Part shown: positions 48,589 to 58,882 of the stretch, piece by piece
How the letters are laid out: each line of letters opens with the position of its first letter
Numbering within the stretch: position 1 is the first letter of the stretch
Origin: Phyllobacterium zundukense
GTDB taxonomy: Bacteria > Pseudomonadota > Alphaproteobacteria > Rhizobiales > Rhizobiaceae
NCBI RefSeq assembly: GCF_025452195.1
Contig: NZ_CP104973.1
Span: 682,001 to 746,000, forward strand
Direction: 5' to 3'
DNA length: 64,000 nt
Position numbers and translations under genes: made by a program
The notes under the pieces: model-generated
Seen by the model: only the letters and a program-made list of their open reading frames with translations
The model's database searches: none
Told to the model about the DNA's origin: nothing

Positions 48589-49836
48589 TTGTTCCTAGAT
48601 GAGATTGCGCGTCCTGACGACGTCAGGCGGCAGAACCGACGGCTTGTGCTCGCTACGTTGCGGCGTCACGGACTGCTTTCTCGCACAGACATCGTGGCGC
48701 AGACCGGCCTCAGTCCATCCACCGTCTCAGCCATCACTACCGCGCTTATTGCGGAGGGAATTATCGCCGAGAGCCGCGATGGAGACGTCATCGCCAATCG
48801 GCGTGGCCGCCCTCAGGTGGCACTAACGCTGAACCCCGCGGTAGCGACGGTTGCAACCGTCGAACTCGCGCTCAATCTCGTCCATACAGTTCTGTTCGAC
48901 TACAAAGGCCAGATGATCGCCGAGGAATTCCACCGCGTTTCAACACTCGATGCAAAGTCGGATGATCTCATCCATTCCATATGCCTGATGCTTGACAATC
49001 TGCTCGAAAGCCGTCCGTCCAATGCAGGCCCTCTCATGCATATTTCGATGGGCGTACAAGGAGTTACTGACGCGATCAGCGCTGTCATGCTGTGGTCGCC
49101 GATCACGCCGGACGTCAACATTGCCTTCGCCAAGGTACTTTCGAAGCGATACGACGTAACTGTCGCTGTGGCCAATGATTGCAATATGATTGCCGAGGCG
49201 CTGCGCTGGATTGAGCCCGAGCACTACGCAGAGGACTTTGCGGCAATCCTCCTCTCCCACGGGATCGGCATGGGCCTCTATCTCAAAGGCAAGCCTTTTC
49301 TCGGTGCCCACTCCTCTGCCGCGGAGTTCGGTCACATGTTGCATGTACCCGATGGCGCACTTTGCCGCTGCGGACGTCACGGCTGTATCGAAGCCTATGC
49401 CAGTGATTATGCCATTTTGAGAAGGACATCCGGTCAGGACGAGAAAGACCAGCCGGCACAGGACGTGGATGCGGCAATCTATGACGAGGTTGCAAATCGG
49501 GCCCGCACTCGCGACGGCGAAGAACGGGCTGCCTTCCGCAAGGCAGGTCAGGCAATAGGTTCAGGTTTGCGGAGCCTGTTTTCTCTGATCGACCCTATTC
49601 CTGTGGCCTTGGTTGGATCGGGCGCAGCTGTTTTCGACCTCATCGAGGACGAATTGCGCGATATCGTTTCCGGCACCTCCGGCTGGGGGGCAGCGCAGGA
49701 GTTGAGCATACGTTGCTATCCGGATGAACATCCGCTGATCCTGCAAGGCTGTATGATGACTTCCCTGCTTCACCTCGATACACAGGTTTTTGCTCCGGGC
49801 GACGCAGGTGATACGCCACTCAAGCGGGCAATTTGA
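48589..49836 (+). CDS. xylR: Xylose repressor, ROK family
   Basis: The 415-residue ROK protein has an N-terminal winged helix (about 10-70: RQNRRLVLATLRRHGLLSRT, LSPSTVSAITTALIAEGII) and a ROK sugar-kinase-like domain. The zinc motif GALCRCGRHGCIEAYAS near residue 260 is typical. XylR of this type represses xyl genes and is released by xylose. The start is TTG at 48589 with GGGAGG 7-12 bases upstream; an upstream TTG at 48550 lacks a ribosome site. It heads the xylR-xylB-xylA run, 22 bases before xylB, and is divergent from the transporter. Confidence 0.9.
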   Translation: MFLDEIARPDDVRRQNRRLVLATLRRHGLLSRTDIVAQTGLSPSTVSAITTALIAEGIIAESRDGDVIANRRGRPQVALTLNPAVATVATVELALNLVHTVLFDYKGQMIAEEFHRVSTLDAKSDDLIHSICLMLDNLLESRPSNAGPLMHISMGVQGVTDAISAVMLWSPITPDVNIAFAKVLSKRYDVTVAVANDCNMIAEALRWIEPEHYAEDFAAILLSHGIGMGLYLKGKPFLGAHSSAAEFGHMLHVPDGALCRCGRHGCIEAYASDYAILRRTSGQDEKDQPAQDVDAAIYDEVANRARTRDGEERAAFRKAGQAIGSGLRSLFSLIDPIPVALVGSGAAVFDLIEDELRDIVSGTSGWGAAQELSIRCYPDEHPLILQGCMMTSLLHLDTQVFAPGDAGDTPLKRAI

Positions 49837-49858
49837 ACAGAATTCAGGAGGAGAATCC

Positions 49859-51313
49859 ATGTATCTTGGCCTTGATTTAGGCACGTCCGGCGTCAAGGCG
49901 CTGTTGATCGGTGAAGACCAATCGGTCATCGGATCCGGAACCGGGACGCTCGATATTTCACGACCGCATTCCGGCTGGTCGGAGCAGAATCCCTTGCATT
50001 GGGTCAAGGCCACCGAAGACGCAGTTCAGGCGCTCAAGACCACGCACGCAAAAGAGCTTGCTGCAGTCAAAGGTATCGGCTTGTCCGGCCAGATGCATGG
50101 CGCAACGCTGCTCGACAGCAATGACCAGGTACTTCGTCCCTGCATCCTGTGGAACGATACCCGCAGCCACAAGGAGGCTGCTGAACTCGACAGAGATCCG
50201 AAGTTTCGGGCGTTGAGCGGCAACATTGTTTTTCCAGGATTTACCGCGCCGAAAGTCGTCTGGGTCCAGAACAACGAGCCCGAGATCTTTGCCAAGCTGC
50301 GCCGCGTGCTGTTGCCAAAAGACTATCTACGGCTGTGGCTCACGGGCGAGCGTGTGTCGGAAATGTCGGATGCGGCGGGAACGTCATGGCTCGATGTCGG
50401 CAAGCGCGCATGGTCGTCGGAGCTTCTCGCCGCAACCGGTCTTGATGTCAGCCATATGCCTTCGCTGGTCGAGGGGACTGAAGTCTCCGGGACTTTGAAG
50501 GCCGATATTGCGTCCCGGTGGGGCATGGGCAGCAGTGTCGTGGTTGCGGGCGGAGCGGGAGACAATGCCGCTTCGGCCTGCGGCATGGGGACGGTCGGCG
50601 AAGGCCACGCCTTCGTCTCGATTGGAACATCCGGCGTGCTCTTTGCTGCCAATGGCTCATATCTGCCAAATCCCGAGAGCGCGGTTCACACATTCTGCCA
50701 TGCCCTGCCCGATACCTGGCACCAGATGGGTGTTATCCTGTCGGCGACTGATGCCCTGAATTGGTACGCCGGCATTACATCACGCAAACCTGCCGAACTT
50801 ACCGAAGAACTGGGCGATGAACTGCGTGCACCTTCCGGCGCAACGTTCCTGCCCTATCTTTCCGGCGAACGGACACCGCTCAACGATTCCGCAATTCGGG
50901 GTTCGTTCCAAGGGCTCGAGCATGCCAGCGACCGTGCAGTCCTGACACAGGCGGTGCTGGAGGGCGTTGCGTTTGCGTTTCGTGATTGCCTGAACGCACT
51001 TGCGGCGGCGGGCACCAAACTCGATCGTGTAACGGCGGTCGGCGGCGGGTCACGTTCGACCTATTGGCTGAAAACCATCGCAACTGCGCTGAATATCCCC
51101 ATCGATGTGCCGGCGGATGGCGATTTCGGTGCGGCGTTCGGTGCCGCGCGCCTCGGGTTGATCGCCGCAGAAAAAGCTGACCCACGCACGATTTGCGCCG
51201 CGCCTGCAACCGACTACACGATCGAGCCGGAAGCCGACCTCATCGGCGATTTCGACGCGGCGTATAATCGCTACCACAATCTCTACCCAGCATTAAAAGG
51301 AGTTCAATCATGA
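49859..51313 (+). CDS. xylB: Xylulokinase
   Basis: The 484-residue FGGY-family kinase phosphorylates D-xylulose to xylulose 5-phosphate. The N-terminal phosphate loop is [31 protein letters not shown] and the FGGY signature 2 region ([31 protein letters not shown]) are present. GGAGGAG lies 6-12 bases before ATG 49859; the frame extends upstream into xylR but that is not the start. The stop overlaps the xylA start (ATGA), so the two catabolic enzymes are translationally coupled. Confidence 0.95.
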   Translation: MYLGLDLGTSGVKALLIGEDQSVIGSGTGTLDISRPHSGWSEQNPLHWVKATEDAVQALKTTHAKELAAVKGIGLSGQMHGATLLDSNDQVLRPCILWNDTRSHKEAAELDRDPKFRALSGNIVFPGFTAPKVVWVQNNEPEIFAKLRRVLLPKDYLRLWLTGERVSEMSDAAGTSWLDVGKRAWSSELLAATGLDVSHMPSLVEGTEVSGTLKADIASRWGMGSSVVVAGGAGDNAASACGMGTVGEGHAFVSIGTSGVLFAANGSYLPNPESAVHTFCHALPDTWHQMGVILSATDALNWYAGITSRKPAELTEELGDELRAPSGATFLPYLSGERTPLNDSAIRGSFQGLEHASDRAVLTQAVLEGVAFAFRDCLNALAAAGTKLDRVTAVGGGSRSTYWLKTIATALNIPIDVPADGDFGAAFGAARLGLIAAEKADPRTICAAPATDYTIEPEADLIGDFDAAYNRYHNLYPALKGVQS

Positions 51314-52620
51314 GCAGCGGTTTTTTCGGCGACGTAAAACCAGTCAAGTATGAAGGGCCGGACAGCACCGATCCGCTCGCCTATCGCTTTTACAATCCTG
51401 ACGAAATCGTTCTTGGCAAACGGCTCGAGGACCACTTGCGATTTGCCGTCGCCTATTGGCACTCGTTCGTCTGGCCAGGCGGCGATCCGTTCGGCGGGCA
51501 GACCTTCGAACGTCCCTGGTTCAACGATACGATGGATGGGGCCAAGCTCAAGGCGGACGTGGCATTTGAAATGTTCTCGATCCTTGGCGCGCCCTACTTC
51601 TGCTTCCACGATGCCGACGTGCGCCCGGAAGGCGACAGCATCGCGGAAAGCGACAAGCGCCTGCATGAAATCGCCGACTACTTTGCCGGCAAGATGGAAA
51701 AGACCGGTACCAAGCTTCTTTGGGGCACCGCCAATCTCTTTTCCAACCGCCGCTACATGTCGGGTGCGGCGACCAATCCTGACCCGGATGTCTTTGCCTA
51801 TGCCGCCGCGACGGTGAAAACCTGTATCGATGTGACGCAAAAGCTGAAGGGCGAGAACTACGTTCTTTGGGGCGGACGCGAAGGCTACGAAACGCTGCTC
51901 AACACCGACATGAAGCGCGAGCTCGACCAGATGGGCCGGTTTCTAAGCCTCGTTGTGGACTACAAGCACAAGATCGGCTTCAAGGGAGCGATCCTGATCG
52001 AACCGAAGCCACAGGAGCCAACCAAGCATCAGTATGATTACGATGCGGCGACGGTCTATGGCTTCCTCAAGCGTTTTGGCCTCGAGAAAGAGGTCAAGGT
52101 CAATCTGGAACAGGGCCACGCCATCCTCGCCGGGCATTCCTTCGAGCATGAAATCGCCACGGCAGCAGCGCTTGGCATTTTCGGTTCGATCGACATGAAC
52201 CGCAATGATTACCAGTCCGGCTGGGATACGGATCAGTTCCCGAACAACGTCCCGGAAGTGGCCGTCGCCTATTACGAAATTCTGAAAGCCGGCGGCTTTA
52301 CTTCCGGCGGCACGAATTTCGATGCCAAGTTGCGTCGCCAGTCGCTCGATCCGCAAGATTTGCTGGTCGCGCATATCGGCGGCATGGACACCTGCGCGCG
52401 GGGCCTCAAGGCAGCGGCGAAGATGGTCGAGGACAAGGTTTTGACCGGATTCGTCGATGATCGCTATGCCGGCTGGTCGACGCAGCGTGCGCAGGACATG
52501 CTCTCGGGCAAGGTCTCGCTTGAAGAGATCGCAAAGCAGGTCAATGACGGAAACCTGCAGCCGCAGCCCCGCTCCGGTCGCCAGGAATATCTGGAAAACG
52601 TCGTCAATCGCTACGTTTGA
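51310..52620 (+). CDS. xylA: Xylose isomerase
   Basis: The 436-residue TIM-barrel enzyme interconverts D-xylose and D-xylulose. Class II signatures are [12 protein letters not shown] (with the catalytic His near residue 99), [31 protein letters not shown] (metal-binding Glu) and [18 protein letters not shown]. The ATG overlaps the xylB stop. A 36-base perfect palindrome 11 bases after the stop probably ends transcription. Together with xylB it feeds xylose into the pentose phosphate pathway. Confidence 0.97.
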   Translation: MSSGFFGDVKPVKYEGPDSTDPLAYRFYNPDEIVLGKRLEDHLRFAVAYWHSFVWPGGDPFGGQTFERPWFNDTMDGAKLKADVAFEMFSILGAPYFCFHDADVRPEGDSIAESDKRLHEIADYFAGKMEKTGTKLLWGTANLFSNRRYMSGAATNPDPDVFAYAAATVKTCIDVTQKLKGENYVLWGGREGYETLLNTDMKRELDQMGRFLSLVVDYKHKIGFKGAILIEPKPQEPTKHQYDYDAATVYGFLKRFGLEKEVKVNLEQGHAILAGHSFEHEIATAAALGIFGSIDMNRNDYQSGWDTDQFPNNVPEVAVAYYEILKAGGFTSGGTNFDAKLRRQSLDPQDLLVAHIGGMDTCARGLKAAAKMVEDKVLTGFVDDRYAGWSTQRAQDMLSGKVSLEEIAKQVNDGNLQPQPRSGRQEYLENVVNRYV

Positions 52621-52631
52621 CGCTACTCATG

Positions 52632-52667
52632 AAAGGAATAAGTTCTCAGCTGAGAACTTATTCCTTT
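52632..52667. repeat. 36-bp perfect palindrome after xylA
   Basis: aaaggaataagttctcag is followed directly by its exact reverse complement, with no loop bases. It lies 11 bases after the xylA stop and ends in TTT. As RNA it would form a long stem with a small loop, so it may act as a terminator. As DNA it could be a cruciform or protein-binding site. Confidence 0.85.
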
Positions 52668-52893
52668 AGCATTTAGCCATGACAGTGAGCGGATTTTCGT
52701 CTCGATTAACCCGTTTTTGTTCCAAAATGAGCTATTTTTGAGTGAAATCGGCCTAAACTTATCCCGAATTTCATGGCGAAACCGTGGCTTTTTCGCGGCG
52801 TCGCGCCGCAATTGATTGGTGGTTTTCGGTAGCCAATGCCGATTAACTCCATGTGGAGAGGATGAGGATTTTCAAATTGGGCTAATGCGGGAT

Positions 52894-53037
52894 GCGTGAC
52901 CCATGTGCGTGGTTCGACAAGCTCACCATGAGGGAGGTGGGAGATTGCAGGGCCAGAGATATGAAGCGTGGCGATTAGCGTTGCAGCCCGCCAGCACCCT
53001 CATGGTGAGCTTGTCGAACCACGCACATGGGTCACGC
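52894..53037. repeat. Inverted repeat with 41-bp perfect arms
   Basis: Arm 52894-52934 and arm 52997-53037 are exact reverse complements; each contains GTGGTTCGACAAGCTCACC. The 62-base centre shows no gene. A cacaaaggggagggc motif (53055-53069) follows and resembles the motif at 1096-1110. It occupies the 462-base gap between xylA and the SDR gene, where no coding region is supported. It looks like a dispersed intergenic palindromic element. Confidence 0.85.
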
Positions 53038-53082
53038 CCGCCGCCGTCCCTCCGCACAAAGGGGAGGGCAAGCCTCGGCGCT

Positions 53083-53832
53083 CTAAACGTGCTGGCCGCC
53101 GTTGATATGGATCTCGGAACCCGTCACGTATGATGACGATTCGGTGCACAGGAAGTAGATCGTTTCAGCCACCTCTGCCGTCTTTCCCAGCCGGCGCAAT
53201 GGTAGATGTTCTATCATTTTGTCGGTGCCGGGAGACAAGATCGCCGTGTCGATTTCACCCGGTGCAATTGCATTGACGCGAATGCCATGAGGCCCGAAGT
53301 CTGACGCCATTTCACGTGTGAGAGATGCCAGCGCCGCCTTGGAGGTGGCATAGGCGGTGCCCGCGAAAGGATGGACGCGGCTGCCGGCAATCGATGTCAC
53401 ATTCACCACCGATCCCTGCGCCGCCTCAAGTTCGGCAAAGAGGCCTCGCGCCAGCATGATGGGCGCGAAGAAATTCACCTGAAACACGCTCATCCATGTC
53501 TGCATGGGGGTCTCGATGGAATCGAGACGGTCACCCAAACTGTTTTTCGGTGAAATACCGGCATTGTTAACCAGCGCATTGAGCCTGCCGCCCTCCACGG
53601 CGAGCCTTTGCCTGATTTCGGACACCGCATGATCGACATCGGCGGGGTTCGCAAGATCGACTTTGATGTGATCGTCAGGACCAGCTGGCCAAGGGCAATT
53701 ATCGTCGAAGCTCTGGCGAGAACAGGTAATGACGCGCCAACCGGCGCGCGAGAAGCGTTTGACAGTAGCGTGGCCGATACCGCGGCTCGCGCCCGTCAGG
53801 ACAAGTACCTTGCGTGGTTCTTCGTTGGTCAT
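53083..53832 (-). CDS. SDR family oxidoreductase
   Basis: The 249-residue classical short-chain dehydrogenase has the cofactor loop LTGASRGIGHATV near residue 12, NNAGIS near 88, the catalytic Ser in NVTSIAGSRVHP and the YATSK catalytic Tyr/Lys near 160. The C-terminus ends TGSEIHINGGQHV. The substrate is unknown. GGAG lies 7-10 bases before ATG 53832; the frame is open upstream without a better start. It is divergent from glpK. Confidence 0.88.
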   Translation of the reverse strand: MTNEEPRKVLVLTGASRGIGHATVKRFSRAGWRVITCSRQSFDDNCPWPAGPDDHIKVDLANPADVDHAVSEIRQRLAVEGGRLNALVNNAGISPKNSLGDRLDSIETPMQTWMSVFQVNFFAPIMLARGLFAELEAAQGSVVNVTSIAGSRVHPFAGTAYATSKAALASLTREMASDFGPHGIRVNAIAPGEIDTAILSPGTDKMIEHLPLRRLGKTAEVAETIYFLCTESSSYVTGSEIHINGGQHV

Positions 53833-53953
53833 GGGAATACTCCGTTGCACCAGCAATAGCTTATCGCATTGCAAAATTCGAGGCATATCATGTCGCAACG
53901 ATTGATCCGCCCGGGCGAAGCCAATATCGTGGCCCGCAGATCAGGGGGGAAGC

Positions 53954-55444
53954 ATGAACGGATATATTCTGGCCATCGACCAGGGCACCACGTCGAGCCG
54001 CGCTATTGTCTTCGACAAGAACCGCAAGGTTGCGGGCAAAAGCCAGCAGGAATTCACGCAGATCTATCCGCAATCGGGCTGGGTGGAGCATGATCCGGAA
54101 GAGATCTGGCGATCAGTACTCAAGACGTGCGAAGTGGCGATCGAGAACGCCAAGATTGAGGCTGGCGACGTCGCGGTGATCGGCATCACCAATCAGCGTG
54201 AGACGGTTGTCGTCTGGGACAAGGAGACCGGCAAACCAATTCACAATGCCATCGTCTGGCAAGACAGGCGAACGGCGTCGCTCTGCCAGAAGCTGAAAAA
54301 GCAGGGCCTTGAAAAGACGTTCACGAAGAAGACAGGCCTGCTGCTCGATCCGTATTTTTCCGGCACCAAGCTCTCCTGGATCCTCGACAAGGTGCCCGGT
54401 GCACGCAAACGCGCGGCAAACGGTGAACTACTCTTCGGCACGGTCGACAGTTTTCTCATTTGGCGGCTGACCGGCGGCAAGGTGCATGCAACCGACGCTA
54501 CGAATGCTTCACGCACGTTGATCTTCAACATAGCGACGAATGAATGGGACAATGAGCTCCTCGAGATTCTCCGCATCCCTCGCGCCATGCTGCCGGAGGT
54601 AAAAGACTGCGCGGCAAATTATGGTGCTGCCGAAGCTGACATTTTCGGCGCTTCAATTCCCATTCTCGGCGTTGCCGGTGACCAGCACGCTGCAACCATA
54701 GGTCAAGCGTGTTTTGAGCCGGGCATGTTCAAATCTACCTATGGAACCGGATGTTTTGCCGTTCTCAACACGGGCAGCGATATGGTGCTGTCGAAGAACC
54801 GGCTGCTGACGACAATTGCCTATCGCCTCAATGGCAAGACGACCTATGCACTGGAAGGCTCGATTTTCATTGCCGGCGCCGCCGTGCAGTGGCTGCGGGA
54901 CGGGCTGAAGATCATCGGCTCGGCGCCCGAAACCGGCAAACTCGCCGACCAGGCCGACCCAAGCCAGAATGTCTATCTTGTTCCTGCATTCGTCGGTCTT
55001 GGCGCGCCGCATTGGGATGCCGAGGCGCGGGGCGCTATTTACGGCCTTACCCGCAACACCGGCCCGGCAGAATTTGCCCGCGCTGCCCTGGAATCGGTTG
55101 CCTATCAGACGCGGGATCTGCTCGATGCGATGCGCAAGGACTGGAAATCCTCCGGAACGAAGACCGTTCTGCGTGTCGATGGCGGCATGGTCGCTTCCGA
55201 CTGGACCATGCAACGTCTGGCCGACATTCTCGATGCGCCGGTGGATCGTCCGACGATTCTTGAAACCACAGCACTCGGAGCCGCTTGGCTGGCAGGCTCG
55301 AAGGCGGGTATCTGGCCGGGCAAGCGCGATTTCGCCAAGACCTGGGAACGCGACATACGGTTTGTGCCGAAGATGGACGACAAGACGCGAAAGGCGAAAA
55401 TCGCCGGATGGCGGGTCGCGGTGAAACGCACTTTGACGAGTTAG
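53954..55444 (+). CDS. glpK: Glycerol kinase
   Basis: The 496-residue FGGY kinase phosphorylates glycerol to sn-glycerol 3-phosphate. Signatures are [17 protein letters not shown] (phosphate loop), [29 protein letters not shown] and the late [20 protein letters not shown]. The length is standard. GGGGGGAA lies 4-11 bases before the ATG. No glpFD or glp transporter lies beside it, so it stands alone here. A GC-rich hairpin (cgcccc 55479-55484, ggggcg 55497-55502) lies downstream but has no T tract. Confidence 0.97.
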   Translation: MNGYILAIDQGTTSSRAIVFDKNRKVAGKSQQEFTQIYPQSGWVEHDPEEIWRSVLKTCEVAIENAKIEAGDVAVIGITNQRETVVVWDKETGKPIHNAIVWQDRRTASLCQKLKKQGLEKTFTKKTGLLLDPYFSGTKLSWILDKVPGARKRAANGELLFGTVDSFLIWRLTGGKVHATDATNASRTLIFNIATNEWDNELLEILRIPRAMLPEVKDCAANYGAAEADIFGASIPILGVAGDQHAATIGQACFEPGMFKSTYGTGCFAVLNTGSDMVLSKNRLLTTIAYRLNGKTTYALEGSIFIAGAAVQWLRDGLKIIGSAPETGKLADQADPSQNVYLVPAFVGLGAPHWDAEARGAIYGLTRNTGPAEFARAALESVAYQTRDLLDAMRKDWKSSGTKTVLRVDGGMVASDWTMQRLADILDAPVDRPTILETTALGAAWLAGSKAGIWPGKRDFAKTWERDIRFVPKMDDKTRKAKIAGWRVAVKRTLTS

Positions 55445-55511
55445 ACCGAGGACTTTTCTCTGACTTCGCCTTTAAGAACGCCCCAGCCGCGAAGCAGGGG
55501 CGCTGTAATAG

Positions 55512-55784
55512 TTAAGGCAGCTCAGGAAGTGACAGCAGGTTGTCGTTTAACTTACCGTCTGCGATCGTTCTCACATAAGGACCGTTTGGTCCGTCGATGA
55601 CACGAATGTCACCACGATTGCCATTAACGTTCGTAAAGAACGTGTTGGTATTGTTTTCGATCGATGCAATGACAGCCGCTCTTGGCCACTTCCAATTGGC
55701 ACTGGGATTGCCCAGATGGGTTATTCCCTCGTGGGTGCTGTTGCGATCTTTCTTATTTATTCCTGTGACTAAAACATCAGCCAT
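55512..55784 (-). CDS. DUF3892 domain protein
   Basis: The 90-residue protein fits the DUF3892 family: an N-terminal DVLVTGINKKDRNSTHEGIT with HLG, a central tryptophan pair, and the terminal VRTIADGKLNDNLLSLPELP with the NLL-LP ending. DUF3892 proteins are short, widespread in mobile or accessory regions, and of unknown function. It lies downstream of a 38-residue gene on the same strand, with a terminator-like hairpin between them, and it converges with glpK. Confidence 0.75.
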   Translation of the reverse strand: MADVLVTGINKKDRNSTHEGITHLGNPSANWKWPRAAVIASIENNTNTFFTNVNGNRGDIRVIDGPNGPYVRTIADGKLNDNLLSLPELP

Positions 55785-55936
55785 TTTGGTATTTCCTTAT
55801 GGTTCCAATTTCTCGCCAGACCATTCAGGCAAGAGATGAGTGTCCGCATATTCAGTCAATTGATTGATCTCACGAGAGGCGGAGAAAACTTGCCGCTGTA
55901 AGCATCAAGAACGTGACTTCTCTTGCGAACACTCTT

Positions 55937-55981
55937 AGAAAAGGAACCAGGCGGCAGCTTTAGCGGGAAGCCGCCCGGTTC
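55937..55981 (-). terminator. Terminator downstream of the 38-residue gene
   Basis: On the minus strand gaaccgggcggc pairs with gccgcctggttc (55981-55970 with 55955-55944; one G-T pair) and is followed by CCTTTTC. It lies 15 bases after the small gene and before the DUF3892 gene. Confidence 0.75.
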
Positions 55982-55995
55982 GCGTCCAACCCCAA

Positions 55996-56112
55996 CTACT
56001 TTTTAGGTGGCTGTGGTTTGACCGTTTCGACTACGTGGGTGCTGGGCTTGTTTCGCGCGGTGGTAACCGTTGTGAAACGCCCAGTGCTTGCGTTACGTCC
56101 AATCTTGCTCAT
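55996..56112 (-). CDS. 38-residue basic protein of the 'GRNASTGRF' type
   Basis: A short gene encodes 38 residues starting MSKIGRNASTGRFTTVTTAR and ending in a Lys/Pro tail (VKPQPPKK). AGGTG with an A-rich stretch precedes the ATG at 56112. Small proteins with the pattern GR(N/D)xxTGxF, then a Pro-Thr/Ser-Thr motif, occur in many alphaproteobacterial accessory regions and prophages with no known function; this recognition is from memory of the pattern. It has its own terminator and a palindromic operator candidate upstream (56194-56211), which supports it as a real, regulated gene. Confidence 0.65.
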   Translation of the reverse strand: MSKIGRNASTGRFTTVTTARNKPSTHVVETVKPQPPKK

Positions 56113-56557
56113 CTTCTTTTTCACCTGCCTTCCTATTCTTGGCTGCCAGCAAATCTGGCGCTCCAACATTATCTAGTATCATTACTGGGTGTAAACACTA
56201 ATTATAGTGTTAGTTGGCCATTTACCCAGCAAACATTTTATCTGTGTGCAGACGATTTTTCCGTTTGGACATGCCTTACCGGTCACCCGCACCTAAGCGC
56301 AAGCTTCTACAAACACTCTATAAGCTGGAAAATGGCCGGTTACAGACAACCGGGTCACGCCACCAACGCAACGCCGACTTTAGGAAAGATGACTCGCGTG
56401 CAAGCGTCAAGTCATAGTTTTTTACATGATAGTGACCGTAGTATCGCGTGTGTCACATATGTGGATAGTGGGGAGAATTACTTCTCCTCGTGCTCTTCCC
56501 ACAAGGAGAGGGGCAACGTAGCACCCTTGGCTCCAGCCCAGCCCATCTTGTTCTGCC
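56113..56557. other. Intergenic region between the small gene and pbp1A
   Basis: This 445-base stretch is AT-richer than its surroundings. It holds the candidate operator at 56194-56211 and, near its right end, a cacaaggagaggggc motif (56500-56514) related to those at 1096 and 53055. A long plus-strand open frame crosses it but has no ribosome site, no domain and cysteine-rich odd composition, so no gene is called. Confidence 0.6.
56194..56211 (-). promoter_or_regulatory. Palindromic operator candidate AACACTA-N4-TAGTGTT
   Basis: A perfect 7-base inverted repeat around atta lies 82 bases upstream of the 38-residue gene, in an AT-rich promoter-like stretch (gataat and ataatt on the minus strand). 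The spacing suits a dimeric helix-turn-helix repressor. The regulator is not known. Confidence 0.5.
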
Positions 56558-58747
56558 TCAATTGCCCATGATCAGATCGAACAGCGTCGTCTTGCGGCCC
56601 TTGTGACCAACCTCGCCGGGAGGCACGGGGCGGGTTGAGCCGGTTTGATCGCCGAGATCCGCAGGAGGAACCGGGCCGACCGGATCAAGCTGCGCGGAAG
56701 GCACGCCCTCGGCGGCTGGCACGGTTGGATCGACCCCGGACGAGGGCAGGATATCGTTGCCGTCATTGACTTGCTGATGCAGCTGATAGTCACCCGGCAA
56801 CTGCGCCACCGGCACGCCCTTGTGTGCTGCGACCATGAAGTCTTTCCATGCGATGGCTGGCAGGGAACCGCCGGTGATCTTCCTGGTCGGCTTGCCGTCA
56901 TCATTGCCGAACCAGACGCCGGTCGTCAGGTTCGATGTGTAGCCGATGAACCAGGCATCGCGGAAATTCTGGCTGGTGCCGGTCTTGCCCGCTGCCGGCC
57001 AGCCGAATTTGGCTTTCGTCGCCGTCCCCGTATCGACTGTCTGGCGCAGCATGGCATTCATCATGCCGACGTTGCGCGGTTCGATGACACGGTCAGTAGC
57101 CGTGTTCTTGTGCTGGTACAGGACCTTGCCTTCATTGGTCGTCACGCGGCGGATGATATAGGGCGGCGCCCTGTAGCCGCCATTGGCAAACGGCACGAAA
57201 GAATCGGTCAGTTCGAGAAGCGTGACTTCCGATGTTCCAAGCGCCAGTGAAGCATTTGCCGTGAGATTCGATTGAATGCCGAGGCGATGGGCTGTCGACA
57301 CGACAGTCGTCGGGCCGACTTCCATCACAAGCTGCGCCGAAACCGAATTCAGCGAGCGCGCCAGCGCTTCGGCCAAGGTGACCTTGCCGAAATATTTGCC
57401 GTTGAAGTTACCGGGCGTCCAGTTGCCGATGCGGATCGGCGCGTCATTGCGTACGGATTCCGGCGTGAACCCTTGCTCAAGCGCGGATAGATAGACAAAC
57501 GGCTTGAACGCCGAGCCCGGTTGACGCTTGGCCTCGCTGGCACGATCGAACTGGCTGTTGGCATAATCATAGCCACCCACCAGCGCCCGTACTGCACCGG
57601 TACCATCCACCGAAACCAGCGCGCCCTGCGAGACATTGAGTTTCTCGCCATTTTTGCTGATCAGATCGCGGATTGACGCCTCGCCGAGCTTTTGCAGGCC
57701 GAGATCGACAGTCGTATCCACGATCACGTCGCTGCGCACATCGCCGATCAGATCCGGCAATTCTTCAATGACACGATCGGCGACATATTGCTCCGAACCG
57801 CTCCAATAGGAAGCGGCGCGGGTCGCCGGCTGTTTCATGGCGAAGTTGAGTTCCTTGTCGCCGATCATGCCCTGTTCGCGCATGGCCGCGAGCACAAGCT
57901 GCGACCGTTCACGCGCGGCTTTCGGATCACGCGCAGGCGACAGGCGCGATGGCGCCTTCAACAGCCCGGCAATCAGTGCCGCTTCCGGCAAGGTCACTTC
58001 CTTGGCCGATTTGTTGAAATAGCGCCGGGAGGCTGCGGCAACGCCGTAGGAACCTGAACCGAGATAGACCCGGTTCAGATACATTTCGAGAATTTGATCC
58101 TTGGTGTATTTCTGCTCGAGCCAGAGGGCGAGCATGACTTCCTGCACCTTGCGTTCGATGGTGCGGTCCGGTGTGAGGAAAAGGTTCTTGGCCAGCTGCT
58201 GGGTGATGGTCGAACCGCCCTGAACAAGCCGTCCGGACATGACATTGGCAACCATCGCACGTGTAAATCCGATCGGATCGACGCCGAAATGCGAATAGAA
58301 CCGGCGATCCTCGATGGCGACGACGGCTTCCGGCAGATAGGGCGACATATCGTGCAGGCTGATCGCCTCGCCGCCCGATGCGCCGCGATTGGCGATCAGA
58401 TCACCCTCGACCGAAACGATCTTGACGTTGGGCGGACGATCGGGAATGGCCCATGTGGTCGTCTGCGGCATCTTGGCGGCGAAGTAGACGACAGTGCCCG
58501 CCAAGGCTATCCCGCCCCAGATGCACAGAACGAACGACCAGTAGACCAGACGGCGCAGCGCACCGAGAAAACCGCCGCTGCTGCGGGCGCGGCGCGATCT
58601 GCCACGTTGCGATTTGGCGGGTTTGCGTGCCGTCTTGCGTTTTGCCACAGGCCTGTCCTCCGGATCTGCGCGCAAATCATCGCCCGAACGGCGGCCCGTA
58701 CCGAACCCGGGTTCAATGCGCTGTCTGCCCTTGTCGCGTGATGCCAT
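56558..58747 (-). CDS. Class A penicillin-binding protein (PBP1 family)
   Basis: The 729-residue bifunctional peptidoglycan synthase has a basic N-terminal cytoplasmic part (about 1-55), a membrane helix (about 66-90), and a GT51 glycosyltransferase domain with AIEDRRFYSHFGVDP near residue 140 and GGSTITQQLAKNLFL. The transpeptidase has SxxK in PGSAFKPF (near 405), SxN in RSLNSVSAQL and KTGT in AAGKTGTSQNFRDAW. It polymerises and cross-links peptidoglycan in the periplasm. The C-terminal tail is acidic and Pro-rich. Its promoter side faces the integrated element. It may be pbpC- or mrcA-like; the subclass was not resolved. Confidence 0.93.
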   Translation of the reverse strand: MASRDKGRQRIEPGFGTGRRSGDDLRADPEDRPVAKRKTARKPAKSQRGRSRRARSSGGFLGALRRLVYWSFVLCIWGGIALAGTVVYFAAKMPQTTTWAIPDRPPNVKIVSVEGDLIANRGASGGEAISLHDMSPYLPEAVVAIEDRRFYSHFGVDPIGFTRAMVANVMSGRLVQGGSTITQQLAKNLFLTPDRTIERKVQEVMLALWLEQKYTKDQILEMYLNRVYLGSGSYGVAAASRRYFNKSAKEVTLPEAALIAGLLKAPSRLSPARDPKAARERSQLVLAAMREQGMIGDKELNFAMKQPATRAASYWSGSEQYVADRVIEELPDLIGDVRSDVIVDTTVDLGLQKLGEASIRDLISKNGEKLNVSQGALVSVDGTGAVRALVGGYDYANSQFDRASEAKRQPGSAFKPFVYLSALEQGFTPESVRNDAPIRIGNWTPGNFNGKYFGKVTLAEALARSLNSVSAQLVMEVGPTTVVSTAHRLGIQSNLTANASLALGTSEVTLLELTDSFVPFANGGYRAPPYIIRRVTTNEGKVLYQHKNTATDRVIEPRNVGMMNAMLRQTVDTGTATKAKFGWPAAGKTGTSQNFRDAWFIGYTSNLTTGVWFGNDDGKPTRKITGGSLPAIAWKDFMVAAHKGVPVAQLPGDYQLHQQVNDGNDILPSSGVDPTVPAAEGVPSAQLDPVGPVPPADLGDQTGSTRPVPPGEVGHKGRKTTLFDLIMGN

Positions 58748-58882
58748 TGATGAGAAGTCCCGCCCCGATGAGCCCGAAAAGTTTGAAAGCGCCCCGTTGC
58801 AGGGTAAATGCGGCGATTTAAGGTGCGGTTAAAGCCGCCTCAGTTAATTAATGTTAAGGATCAAGGCATTGGAACGGACGCG

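Noticed and set aside
52903..53133. 76-residue plus-strand frame
   Set aside because: It lies almost wholly within the 41-bp-arm inverted repeat.
56035..56571. 178-residue plus-strand frame
   Set aside because: It has no ribosome site or domain, crosses the 38-residue gene and its operator, and overlaps the end of the pbp gene.
58748..58882. tRNA gene as integration target
   Set aside because: No cloverleaf or T-loop GTTCGANTC pattern could be found in the gap.
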